Source: DASVTU01 sp036387415 (GTDB lineage Bacteria; Acidobacteriota; Blastocatellia; Pyrinomonadales; Pyrinomonadaceae). Taken from it: a DNA stretch of 64,000 nt. The notes below the pieces were generated by a model. It was not told the origin of the DNA. It did not search any database and saw only the letters and a program-made list of their open reading frames with translations. Positions 26,372 to 34,228 of the stretch are shown here, in pieces; the first letter of the stretch is position 1, and every line of letters starts with the position of its first letter. The translations under genes were made by a program, and so were the position numbers. Location of the stretch: positions 372,001 to 436,000 of the forward strand of contig DASVTU010000033.1 of NCBI GenBank assembly GCA_036387415.1, read 5' to 3'.

Positions 26372-27637
26372 TTGAATAACTGCCAGCCCGTCGCTCAACT
26401 GCTCAAGGTTGCTCGTCGCGACCACTTCGTCTGCCGCCACGCCGGTTTTAATTTCGACCAGTTCGCCCTCGGCCTGTCCGAGTTGGACGAGACGCTCCTG
26501 CACGCGCCCGTCGCGAACGACGAAGACGCGACTCGTATTGCCTTCCGTCCGCACGGCGCGAAGCGGAACCAGCACGGCGGGGTCGGAAGTCGGTTGAAGG
26601 ATGCGTACCGAAGCAAACTGTCCGGGCTTGAGGAGTCCGCTGCCGTTATCGACTTCGGCTTCGACCGTGAGCGTGCGCGAGGCGGCGGTCAGATTCGGCG
26701 AGATGCGCGCGACGCGACCGTTGAATGAGCGGTCTGGATAGGCGCTTACCGTGACCGAAACGCTCTGCCCCGTCCCGACCGTGCCGATGGATTGTTCGGG
26801 AAGGTCGATGCGTAGGCGCAAGGGATTCGTGCGGACGATGGTTGCGACTTTGGAAGACGTGGAGACGTATTCGCCGAGGTCTGCCGGACGCTCCGCCACA
26901 AAACCACTGATGGGCGCAACGACGTTGACATCACGAATCGCTTTGCGCGCCTGTTCGACCTGTACGGCAGCCGATTGCGAGGCGGCACGCGCCGTTTGCA
27001 CGGCGGCGTAGGATTGCTGCGCCTGCGCGAGTGCCGCCTGATACTGCTGCTGCAACTGGTCGCGTTGCGCCTTCTGCTGGTCGTAGGACGAGCGCGACAC
27101 GTCGCCGGATTCAATCAACTTTTCATAACGACGCAGTTGCTTCTCCGCAAGGTCGAGCGCCGCGCGGCTCGCGCCGACTTCGGCGACGCGCACAGGGTCG
27201 AAGCGTTGACCGGAACGCAGACCGATGCGTTCTTCGGCCTGCCGGATAGCGGATTGCGCCTGCGCGAGTTGCGCTTCGGATTGTTGGAGACGCAGACGCG
27301 CGTCGGCATCGTCGAGACGCACGATGAGCGCGCCGCGCTGGACGTAGCTACCCAAATCGACGCCCACCGCGACCACACGCCCCGCCACCTGCGGCGCAAC
27401 GTCCGTCTGCTCGTCGGCGGCGAGGCTGCCCGTCGCTTCGACGAAGCGCGGCATCTGACGCATGATGGCCGTCGTGGTCGAAACCTGTACGGGCGCGGGC
27501 GTGGCGGCAGCGCCTCCGGCATTGGCGTTCTCGTTCTTCGTCTCGGCGCGCGAACCGCCGCATGCGGCGGCGAGCAGACTCGCGGCGGCGAGAACGAGCG
27601 CGAATATTATCGGGGTGAGTTTGTTTCGTGCATTCAT
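26369..27637 (-). CDS. RND efflux periplasmic adaptor subunit
   Basis: 422 residues, HlyD/AcrA family. The N-terminus (KLTPIIFALVLAAASLLAAAC) is a signal sequence ending in a probable lipobox cysteine, though its -3 residue is Ala. Next come the lipoyl half-motif VAGRVVAVGVDLGSYVQRG, a Gln/Ala-rich alpha-hairpin (about 110-225), the second lipoyl half (APISGFVAERPADLGEYV) and the beta-barrel and membrane-proximal domains. It bridges the RND permease and the TolC-like duct encoded immediately downstream. The operon is probably repressed by the TetR protein encoded 76 bp upstream. Confidence 0.95.
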   Translation of the reverse strand: MNARNKLTPIIFALVLAAASLLAAACGGSRAETKNENANAGGAAATPAPVQVSTTTAIMRQMPRFVEATGSLAADEQTDVAPQVAGRVVAVGVDLGSYVQRGALIVRLDDADARLRLQQSEAQLAQAQSAIRQAEERIGLRSGQRFDPVRVAEVGASRAALDLAEKQLRRYEKLIESGDVSRSSYDQQKAQRDQLQQQYQAALAQAQQSYAAVQTARAASQSAAVQVEQARKAIRDVNVVAPISGFVAERPADLGEYVSTSSKVATIVRTNPLRLRIDLPEQSIGTVGTGQSVSVTVSAYPDRSFNGRVARISPNLTAASRTLTVEAEVDNGSGLLKPGQFASVRILQPTSDPAVLVPLRAVRTEGNTSRVFVVRDGRVQERLVQLGQAEGELVEIKTGVAADEVVATSNLEQLSDGLAVIQ

Positions 27638-27713
27638 GACCGCTATCTCTTTAATTTTTTGGAGCGAAATTTTTATCTCTGCTTGAGTAACGCGAATTTT
27701 TTGTCGGACGCGA

Positions 27714-28550
27714 CTATTTTTTCTTTTTGGCGCGTCCGGTCGGAAGTGCAGCGGCGCCGCGTTTGGACGGGTCGCGTCGTGTCGGCTGAGTAGTGGTTGT
27801 GGTCGTGGTTGTGGCAGAGGACGTCGCAGCGTTGGCGTCGGCGGCGATGCCGCGCAAAAGTATTTCCGTAAACTCGCGCGCCGCCGCCTCGTTAGAGATG
27901 TCGAGCAGGCTGCGCGAGGTGTCCCAGAGAATATTCGTCACCGAATGATGAATCAGCATGCCTGAGAAGGCGCGCACGACGACGAGCGGGTCAACTGGAC
28001 GAAACACGCCTTCGTGCTGCCGTTCGCGGATGTATGCGCCGAGGAATTCGTACATCAGGCGCACGTTTCTATCCCAGAATATTTGGGAGAGTTGGTGGCC
28101 TTCGAGCGCCGAATAAAAGAGCAGTCGCAGGAATTCGGTATCATTTTCGTGATGCTGCATGAGGTGGAGCGCGACGCCCTCGAAGACGGCGCGGTCGTCT
28201 TTGCGCTGGATGGCTTCGGCCACCGAACAATGAATCGCCTCGGCCACAGACTGGTTCAGATGCGAGACGCCCGTACAGGCTTTGTAGTCGATAATGGCGG
28301 TGTAGAGTTCTTCTTTGGTGGCGAAGTGGCGAAAGATGATGCCTTCGGAGACGCCCGCCGCCTGTGCAATCTCTTTGGTCGTGGTGCCGCGAAAACCGCG
28401 CTCGGAAAAGACGCGCATGGCGACGGCGACAAGTTGCCGTCGTCGCTCCTCGCCCGCCATGCGACCGCTGCTGCTACTGCTGACAGGGCTGGTGCTCGGA
28501 GGCGTCGCGGGCGGGTTTTCCGCGCGCACGGTTTCGGCCTGTTTACTCAT
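27714..28550 (-). CDS. TetR/AcrR family repressor of the efflux operon
   Basis: 278 residues from the ATG at 28550 (MSKQAETV); an in-frame start at 28580 lies closer to the operator. The helix-turn-helix is RGTTTKEIAQAAGVSEGIIFRHFATKEELY (about residues 55-85), followed by an all-helical ligand domain. The C-terminus is low-complexity Thr/Ala then Lys-rich (TTTTTTTQPTRR, GRAKKKK). It is the first gene of tetR-adaptor-RND-tolC. A perfect 16-bp palindrome 37 bp upstream is the likely operator, implying autorepression; induction by pump substrates is the family norm. Confidence 0.93.
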   Translation of the reverse strand: MSKQAETVRAENPPATPPSTSPVSSSSSGRMAGEERRRQLVAVAMRVFSERGFRGTTTKEIAQAAGVSEGIIFRHFATKEELYTAIIDYKACTGVSHLNQSVAEAIHCSVAEAIQRKDDRAVFEGVALHLMQHHENDTEFLRLLFYSALEGHQLSQIFWDRNVRLMYEFLGAYIRERQHEGVFRPVDPLVVVRAFSGMLIHHSVTNILWDTSRSLLDISNEAAAREFTEILLRGIAADANAATSSATTTTTTTTQPTRRDPSKRGAAALPTGRAKKKK

Positions 28551-28919
28551 CAAGGTTTGGGGTCTCCGGTTCGACTGCAAAGTTAAAAGTAAGTACTTAC
28601 TTACATGAGTACGTCGGGGTTGTCAAGCGAGTTTCAAAAAACCCGGACGCTCGTTTTGGCCTCTGTATTGTTCCCACACCTGTGCTATCCTGAGCGCGTA
28701 CCTTTTTGCAACAAGACAGAGCATTTGCGGCATCTCGCGGCGGGCAGGGACGAGGCGAATCGCGCCATTTGACGCCGACGAGAGCCGTAAACTCGCGTCG
28801 GCACATGGTTTGCTCGCTTGTGACGGGTAAACCAGTTTTCAAAGGGCGTCTCTCTCGCACGTCTTCGGTTTAGCACTTAAGCACGACGAATCATTCACAC
28901 TTGAAGGAGAACAACAGTT
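28551..28919. other. Divergent promoter region, tetR operon and DUF883-like gene
   Basis: 369 bp with promoters in both directions and the TetR operator at 28587-28602. The rest holds no convincing ORF. The right end carries GAAGGAG as ribosome site for the plus-strand gene. I could not assign -35/-10 boxes with confidence. Confidence 0.55.
28587..28602. promoter_or_regulatory. Probable TetR operator, 16-bp perfect palindrome
   Basis: AAGTAAGTACTTACTT is its own reverse complement, and TTAC continues the repeat on one side. Its position just upstream of the tetR gene and its size are typical of TetR-family operators. Confidence 0.75.
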
Positions 28920-29519
28920 ATGTCAAATAAAGATTCCAATAATCAAACCAATTCAGCGACGGGCGCGGGCGGCGGCGCAGGCTCGACCGGCGGCGCGGGT
29001 AGCGCAGCGGGCGGCGGCAGTGCGAGCGGTTTTGGCAGCACAGGCTCCGGCATGGGCGCGACCTCAGGTACCGGAAGCCCTAGCGGCAGCGGCACGGGAG
29101 TGGGCAGCGCGGGCGCAAGCATGACCGACGCCGGAACCACGCGCGACACTTCGACGGGCGGCGGCGCTGGTGGGGGCGCTTCGACGGGAATGACGACTGG
29201 TGGCGGCGCTAGTGGCAGCGGCGGCGCAACGGGCGGCGGCGCGGGCGCAGGCACGGCGACGGGTATCGCGGCGCAGGCCAAAGAGTTGTCGAAAGAATAC
29301 GGGCAGAAGGTTTCGGACGCGGCGATGCAGGCCAGAGATTACGTCGCGGACAAGGCTTCGGTGGTCGGCGACAAGTTCAAGGAATTGCAGAATAAAGACT
29401 TCAGCCAAGTCGCCGACGAGGCCAAAGAGTATGCGCGGCAGAAGCCGGGACAGGCGTTGATTATTTCGGCAGCCGCCGGATTTCTCATCGGCCTCTTGCT
29501 GCGCGGCAGCCGACGCTAG
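28920..29519 (+). CDS. Gly/Ala/Ser-rich protein with DUF883-like C-terminal helix and membrane anchor
   Basis: 199 residues. Residues about 12-118 are Gly/Ala/Ser/Thr low complexity (GAGGGAGSTGGAGSAAGGG style). The last 80 are charged helix (AAQAKELSKEYGQKVSDAAMQARDYV) and a single C-terminal membrane span, ALIISAAAGFLIGLLLRG, ending SRR. This matches ElaB/YqjD-type (DUF883) proteins, which tether ribosomes to the inner membrane in Escherichia coli stationary phase. The Gly-rich head is not part of that family. AAGGAGAACAACAGTT precedes the ATG. It is first of a three-gene cluster with YqjE-like and DUF3618-like genes. Confidence 0.85.
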   Translation: MSNKDSNNQTNSATGAGGGAGSTGGAGSAAGGGSASGFGSTGSGMGATSGTGSPSGSGTGVGSAGASMTDAGTTRDTSTGGGAGGGASTGMTTGGGASGSGGATGGGAGAGTATGIAAQAKELSKEYGQKVSDAAMQARDYVADKASVVGDKFKELQNKDFSQVADEAKEYARQKPGQALIISAAAGFLIGLLLRGSRR

Positions 29520-29528
29520 AGCAACGAC

Positions 29529-29592
29529 GAACGTTGAACGCAGGACGCTGAACTGTCAAGACCAGTGCTTTTCAGTTCCGCGTTCAACGTTC
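29529..29592. repeat. Heptad inverted-repeat element between DUF883-like and YqjE-like genes
   Basis: ACGTTGA, ACGCAGG, ACGCTGA (29531-29551) face TTCAGTT, CCGCGTT, CAACGTT (29571-29591). GAACGTTGAACGC (29529-29541) has a perfect 13-bp complement at 29580-29592. Here a normal AAGGAGG lies between the element and the next start. Confidence 0.8.
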
Positions 29593-29624
29593 AGAGTTTC
29601 TCTTTAAGAAAGGAGGGGAAGCCA

Positions 29625-30071
29625 ATGGCGGAACTTGAAAAGAGAGCGGCTGCAACGCCCGCGCAATATCAGTCGGACATTGAAGGGCTGCCCGCGTTGT
29701 TCGGGCGACTCGGCGACGACGTGATGAAATTGATGGACACCAAAATCAGTTTGGTGAAAGTCGAATTGAAGGAAGAGGCGACCGCATACGTGGGCGGTGC
29801 CGTCGGGATTGGAGTGGGCGCGGTGTTGGCTGTGGTCGGGCTGGCGCTCTTGAACGTGGCGATTGCATTCTTCATCTCCACGTTGTTTACCTTCGACCGC
29901 CAGCCGTTAAACTACGCGCTCGGCTTTCTCATCACAGGCGTGCTGTACCTGATTATTGGCGGCGTCGTCATTAAACTAATGGCTAATCGTCTCGCGGCGC
30001 GCAACCCCGCGCCCGAAAGGAGTATCGACGAACTCAGAAAGGACAAGCAATGGCTGAAGAACGAAATTTAG
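29625..30071 (+). CDS. YqjE-like phage-holin-family membrane protein
   Basis: 148 residues from the ATG at 29625, which follows AAGGAGGGG; the open frame extends further upstream but lacks support. A cytoplasmic helix (about 20-50) precedes two membrane hairpin spans, GGAVGIGVGAVLAVVGLALLNVAIAFFI and LGFLITGVLYLIIGGVVI, and a basic tail. The pattern fits the YqjE/holin-X group found beside YqjD-like genes. It overlaps the next gene by 22 bp, so the two are co-translated. Confidence 0.82.
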   Translation: MAELEKRAAATPAQYQSDIEGLPALFGRLGDDVMKLMDTKISLVKVELKEEATAYVGGAVGIGVGAVLAVVGLALLNVAIAFFISTLFTFDRQPLNYALGFLITGVLYLIIGGVVIKLMANRLAARNPAPERSIDELRKDKQWLKNEI

Positions 30072-30967
30072 GCTTGGCACGCGCGCCCGAACCGCAAATC
30101 ACCGAAGAAGACGCGACCAAAGCAGAACTCCAGCGTCGCATGGAAGAAGCGCGCGAATCGATTACACAAACCGTGAGCGAGATAAAGGATACCGTGGCAA
30201 ACCAATACCAGCAGGTCAAACAGCAACTCGACTGGCGCGAGCAATACCGTCGGCGTCCGGTCGAATTCAGCGCGGGCGCACTCGGCGTCGGCTTGATTCT
30301 CGGCTACAGCGTCGGCGGCGTGCTCAAGGGCGGTCGTGATGACTACGACGACAACGACGACTACAATACGGACGCAGACGACGATGCGAGCGTGAGCGCG
30401 AGTCGTCTTGCCGCCGCGCCCCGTTCCTACGCGGCGCAACCGATTACGGGCAGCGTCTCCGCCGCATCGCCCTACGGGCGCACGTCGATGCCGTCTGAAG
30501 ATGTCGGGCCGCAGACGCGCTACGCGTCCGCCGCGGGAAGCGGCACCGAGCACGAAGCGGCGTCCAGACCATCTTACAGCAGCGGTTACGATGCGTCGTC
30601 CAACGCGTCTCAGGGCATGGCTTACGACGACGATTCGGAATCACAAGCCTCCAAGCCTGGACTGCTTCAACGCGTCAAGGAGTCGGGCGTCATCGACAAG
30701 TTCAAAGAGACGAAGGCTTACGACCGTTTGCAGGAAGAGATTTCGACGCTCGGCGACCGCTTCGTCGAAGAACTTTCGAGCACGGCCAAAAACGTCGTCC
30801 TGCCCGCGCTGCTCGGCAAACTCAAAGATATGATTGGCATCGACCTCTCGATGCAACGCGAAGTAGCGCAACGCGCGAAAGTTGAACACGAAGCGAGTCA
30901 GGCGAGCGCCGACGTCGCTTCCGTCTCCGAACAGAGAGAGAACACTTCCACGCAAGGCGCTTCGTAG
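30050..30967 (+). CDS. DUF3618-like membrane-associated protein
   Basis: 305 residues. The N-terminal TKAELQRRMEEARESITQTVSEIKD matches DUF3618, which pairs with YqjD/YqjE-type proteins. A single glycine-rich membrane helix follows at about 80-97 (FSAGALGVGLILGYSVGGVL). Next comes an acidic, disordered stretch (DDYDDNDDYN) and a Ser/Ala-rich linker. A second helical region, VKESGVIDKFKETKAYDRLQEEI, precedes a hydrophobic patch near 250. Third gene of the cluster; a role in envelope stress or stationary-phase membrane organisation is inferred from the partners. Confidence 0.8.
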   Translation: MAEERNLGLARAPEPQITEEDATKAELQRRMEEARESITQTVSEIKDTVANQYQQVKQQLDWREQYRRRPVEFSAGALGVGLILGYSVGGVLKGGRDDYDDNDDYNTDADDDASVSASRLAAAPRSYAAQPITGSVSAASPYGRTSMPSEDVGPQTRYASAAGSGTEHEAASRPSYSSGYDASSNASQGMAYDDDSESQASKPGLLQRVKESGVIDKFKETKAYDRLQEEISTLGDRFVEELSSTAKNVVLPALLGKLKDMIGIDLSMQREVAQRAKVEHEASQASADVASVSEQRENTSTQGAS

Positions 30968-31053
30968 TCGGCGCTCGCGGTCTTGCGACCACGACGCTCA
31001 AACCCTTGCGGTGCGGGCAATCCGCCCGTATCCGACATTCAAAATAGACGCCA

Positions 31054-31095
31054 ACGAAGATGGGCGCGCATCACGCGATGCGCGCCCATCTTCGT
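31054..31095 (+). terminator. Strong terminator hairpin after the DUF3618-like gene
   Basis: A perfect 19-bp inverted repeat (31054-31072 and 31077-31095) with a 4-nt loop lies 87 bp after the stop. The tail (CTCTCT) is only moderately T-rich. Confidence 0.75.
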
Positions 31096-31225
31096 CTCTC
31101 TAGAGACGCGCGTTTCGTTGTCGTGATAAAAAAATTTCTGCTAACGTGGGTTCGCGCGGCTCCCCTGCGTCTAGAGAGTAGAGAAGCATCAGTTTCTCAT
31201 TTTCATGCGGTACAAGCGTCAGAAT

Positions 31226-31260
31226 TGTAGGGACAGAGATGGAAAACCGCTGTCCCTACA
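31226..31260. repeat. TGTAGGGACAG inverted repeat
   Basis: TGTAGGGACAG (31226-31236) has a perfect complement at 31250-31260 around a 13-nt loop, followed by TTTTATCTTT. It is either a terminator, a leader hairpin for the gene at 31322, or a copy of a dispersed palindromic repeat; only one copy is in the window. Confidence 0.6.
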
Positions 31261-31321
31261 TTTTATCTTTCGCCGCGCATGCGAGTGAAAATCCATCACG
31301 CCAACCTATAAGGACACGGAG

Positions 31322-34138
31322 ATGAGAAACCCCTCACCGCCCCGCCACACGCTCGTCGCGTCCGCCGCTCTCTTGCTCCTGATGCTTCTCCTCACGGCGA
31401 CGGAGGCACAGGCCACGACCATCATCGGTCTGACCGACTCGAACAAGTTGGTCTTGTTTGACAGCGCGACGCCTGAAAACATCATCGCCACAACCAACAT
31501 CACCGGACTGCAATCCGGCGAGTCGGTGCTCGGCATCGACTTTCGCCCCGGCACCAGCAAGCTCTACGCCGTCGGCAGCACAAGTCGTCTCTATCGCATC
31601 AATCCCGCCACGGGCGTCGCAGTGCCCGTCAGCTTGGGAAGTTTCGCGCCCGCGCTCAACGTGAGCGCAGAGAGCGGTTTCGAGGTCGGTTTCGATTTCG
31701 ACCCCGTGCAGGGATGGCTTCGCATCGTCAGCAACGGACAGAGTCTACGGCTCGACCCCGATAGCGGCACGGTGGTCGCCATCGACAGTCCGCTTTTCAA
31801 CGTCACGCGCGACTTCCAATCTCACGGTCAGACTTCGGGCGTCTCAGGCATCGCCTATCGCGGCAACTTCCCGCTCGGTTCCACCTTCGGCACGCTCTAC
31901 GGCATCGACTGGAAATTGAATCGTCTCGTCACCATCGGTTCGCCCGGCGGTCGTCCCGCCTCGCCTGATAGGGGAGAAGTGTTCAGCGTCGGGCAACTAT
32001 TTACTTCCTACGGTTATCCAGACTTCTCCGTCGCCGCGACGAACAAAATCGGCCTCGACATCACGCTCAACGGCCTCGCGTTCGCTTCCATCGCGTTGAA
32101 AGATGCGCCTTCCAGCAGTCTCTTCATCGTTAACCTCACGACGGGTCAGACCATCCCTCTCGGCAACGTCGGCACGGGCGGCACATTCCTGCGCGGCATC
32201 GCACTCACGCCGGAAGGCACCAATCTCTACGCCGTCACGCTCAGCAACAAGCTGCTCCTTTTTAATGCCACCATGCCGGGCGCGATTATCAAATCGACTC
32301 CCATCACCGGACTCCAACCCGGCGAAAACATTCTCGCCATCGAACTCCGCACCGCCGCCGGACAACTCCACGCCTTCAGCAACACCAGTCGTCTCTATCG
32401 CATCGACCTCCCGACAGGCGCGGCGATTCCAATCCGTCCAGACCCCATCACGCCGCCGCTCGCGGGCAGCGAGTTCAGCATGGCGAGGGACACTTTCCGC
32501 GACCAGATACGAATCGTCAGCGACGCAGACGAGACGCGGCAATTAGGTTTCGGGCTTTTTTCGGATGGCTTCTTCCAGATTACGACGGGGAACCTCGCCT
32601 ACGCGTCCGACGACGTGAATGCCGGACAGAATCCCAAAGTAGTCGGCCTCGCCTCGACTTATGATAATAGCGATCGAATCGGGACACTAACCAGCATTTA
32701 CTACGGCATCGACTCCGACCGCGACGCGCTCGTCTTTGAAAAGCAACCCGACTTCGGAACGCTCCACACGGTCGGCTCGCTCAACGTGGCGACGAATGAT
32801 TTCGTCGGCTTCGACATCGGCTTCGACAACTATGCGTCTCTCACGCCCATCTGCTTCGAGGGCTGCCCCACTCCGTCCACACTCTTCACGATTGACTTGA
32901 ACACGGGACGCGCCACGCTCGTCGGCGGCATCGGCGGCGGCGAAATCATCCGCGACATAGTTATGGCGCCGCTCTACACGGTTCAGTTCGCCCGTCCCAC
33001 TTACACCGTCGAAGAGAATTGCACCAGCGTCACTCTCACGGTGATACGCACGGGCGGCTCCGAGCCTGTGGAATTTAAGACCAGCAGCGAAGGCACGCTC
33101 CCCTACCCTCCTGCCGACGAGCGCGCCGACTACAATGCCGCCCACGGCACGCTCCGCTTCGCTGCGGGCGAGCCTACCGCCACCATTCAAATCTTAATCA
33201 ACGAGGATTCCTACGCCGAACGAACCAACGAACATCAAGGCGAAGCGTTCAAGGTTTTTCTCACTATTCTACCGAACCGCGCCCTGATACAAGGCGCTGG
33301 CTCCACGCTCGAAAGCCCCTCTACGGCGACCGTCTTGATTGTCGACGACGAAGACGCGCCCGGCGATGCGACCAACGCGATTGACGATACGTCGAACTTC
33401 GTCTGCCAGCAGTATCACGACTTTCTCAACCGCGAACCCGACCCCGAAGGCTTCAACTTCTGGGCGAGCAACATCTACACATGCGGCGACGATGTGGGCT
33501 GCATCGAGGTCAAGCGCATCGAAACTTCTGCGGCCTTCTTCCTCTCCATCGAATTTCAGGAGACGGGCTTCTTCGTCTATCGCATGCATCAGGCCGCCTT
33601 CGGACGGACGCCTGCGCCGCTCGACTTCCGCCAGTTTTTGTACGACACGCGCCGCGTCAGCGAGGGCGTCATCATCGGTCAACCCGGCGCGCTCGAACGT
33701 CTCGAAGCAAACAAGCGTGCGTTTACCAGCGAGTTCATCAATCGCCCCGAATTCCTCGCGCGCTACCCGCTCATTCGTCCCAACGAGGCGCAGAATTTTG
33801 TCGATTCGCTCGACGCCAACAGTGGCGGAGTCTTGTCGCCATCGGAGCGCGCCGAACTCATCGCGCTCTATCAGGGAGGCGCAGGACGCTTCACGATTAT
33901 CCAGCGTGTGGTTGACGACGAAGATTTCAAACGCCTCTCGTTCAACCGCGCCTTCGTGCTCTCGCAATACTTCGGCTACTTGCGAAGGAATCCGAACGAC
34001 CCGCCCGACACGGATTTCTCCGGCTACAACTTCTGGTTGAACAAACTCAACCAATTCAACGGCGACTTCCGCGCGGCGGAGATGGTCAAAGCCTTCATCA
34101 ACTCCGGCGAGTATCGCAGACGCTTCGGCGCGCAGTAG
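31322..34138 (+). CDS. Secreted protein: tandem DUF4394, Calx-beta, DUF4214
   Basis: 938 residues. A signal peptide (LVASAALLLLMLLLTATEAQA) opens it. Two tandem DUF4394 domains follow (about 28-255 and 285-530), recognisable by matching segments such as NKLVLFDSATPENIIATTNI and NKLLLFNATMPGAIIKSTPI, each followed by SRLYRI. A Calx-beta domain lies at about 560-680 (PTYTVEENCTSVTLTVIRTG) and a DUF4214 region at about 690-935 (YHDFLNREPDPEGFNFW, with a second half YFGYLRRNP). DUF4214 is common in surface and S-layer-linked proteins. The whole is probably extracellular and adhesive or structural; no catalytic motif is seen. Confidence 0.88.
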   Translation: MRNPSPPRHTLVASAALLLLMLLLTATEAQATTIIGLTDSNKLVLFDSATPENIIATTNITGLQSGESVLGIDFRPGTSKLYAVGSTSRLYRINPATGVAVPVSLGSFAPALNVSAESGFEVGFDFDPVQGWLRIVSNGQSLRLDPDSGTVVAIDSPLFNVTRDFQSHGQTSGVSGIAYRGNFPLGSTFGTLYGIDWKLNRLVTIGSPGGRPASPDRGEVFSVGQLFTSYGYPDFSVAATNKIGLDITLNGLAFASIALKDAPSSSLFIVNLTTGQTIPLGNVGTGGTFLRGIALTPEGTNLYAVTLSNKLLLFNATMPGAIIKSTPITGLQPGENILAIELRTAAGQLHAFSNTSRLYRIDLPTGAAIPIRPDPITPPLAGSEFSMARDTFRDQIRIVSDADETRQLGFGLFSDGFFQITTGNLAYASDDVNAGQNPKVVGLASTYDNSDRIGTLTSIYYGIDSDRDALVFEKQPDFGTLHTVGSLNVATNDFVGFDIGFDNYASLTPICFEGCPTPSTLFTIDLNTGRATLVGGIGGGEIIRDIVMAPLYTVQFARPTYTVEENCTSVTLTVIRTGGSEPVEFKTSSEGTLPYPPADERADYNAAHGTLRFAAGEPTATIQILINEDSYAERTNEHQGEAFKVFLTILPNRALIQGAGSTLESPSTATVLIVDDEDAPGDATNAIDDTSNFVCQQYHDFLNREPDPEGFNFWASNIYTCGDDVGCIEVKRIETSAAFFLSIEFQETGFFVYRMHQAAFGRTPAPLDFRQFLYDTRRVSEGVIIGQPGALERLEANKRAFTSEFINRPEFLARYPLIRPNEAQNFVDSLDANSGGVLSPSERAELIALYQGGAGRFTIIQRVVDDEDFKRLSFNRAFVLSQYFGYLRRNPNDPPDTDFSGYNFWLNKLNQFNGDFRAAEMVKAFINSGEYRRRFGAQ

Positions 34139-34170
34139 CCCGCACGTCTTCAAACTCCCTCGCAAACAGC

Positions 34171-34203
34171 AAAGGCGCGGCGAACTAATTTCGCCGCGCC
34201 TTT
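34171..34203. terminator. Bidirectional terminator between convergent genes
   Basis: AAAGGCGCGGCGA (34171-34183) pairs perfectly with 34191-34203 across a 7-nt loop, giving A- and T-rich ends on either strand. Confidence 0.85.
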
Positions 34204-34228
34204 GTTGCATCCCGAACACTTGAATTTT

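Larger units (their letters stand above)
30968..31321. other. Intergenic region with terminator and second hairpin
   Basis: 354 bp between two plus-strand genes. It holds the terminator at 31054-31095, then about 120 bp with AT-rich patches likely to include a promoter, then the 31226-31260 hairpin. No ORF is credible. TATAAGGA lies close to the next ATG. Confidence 0.55.
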
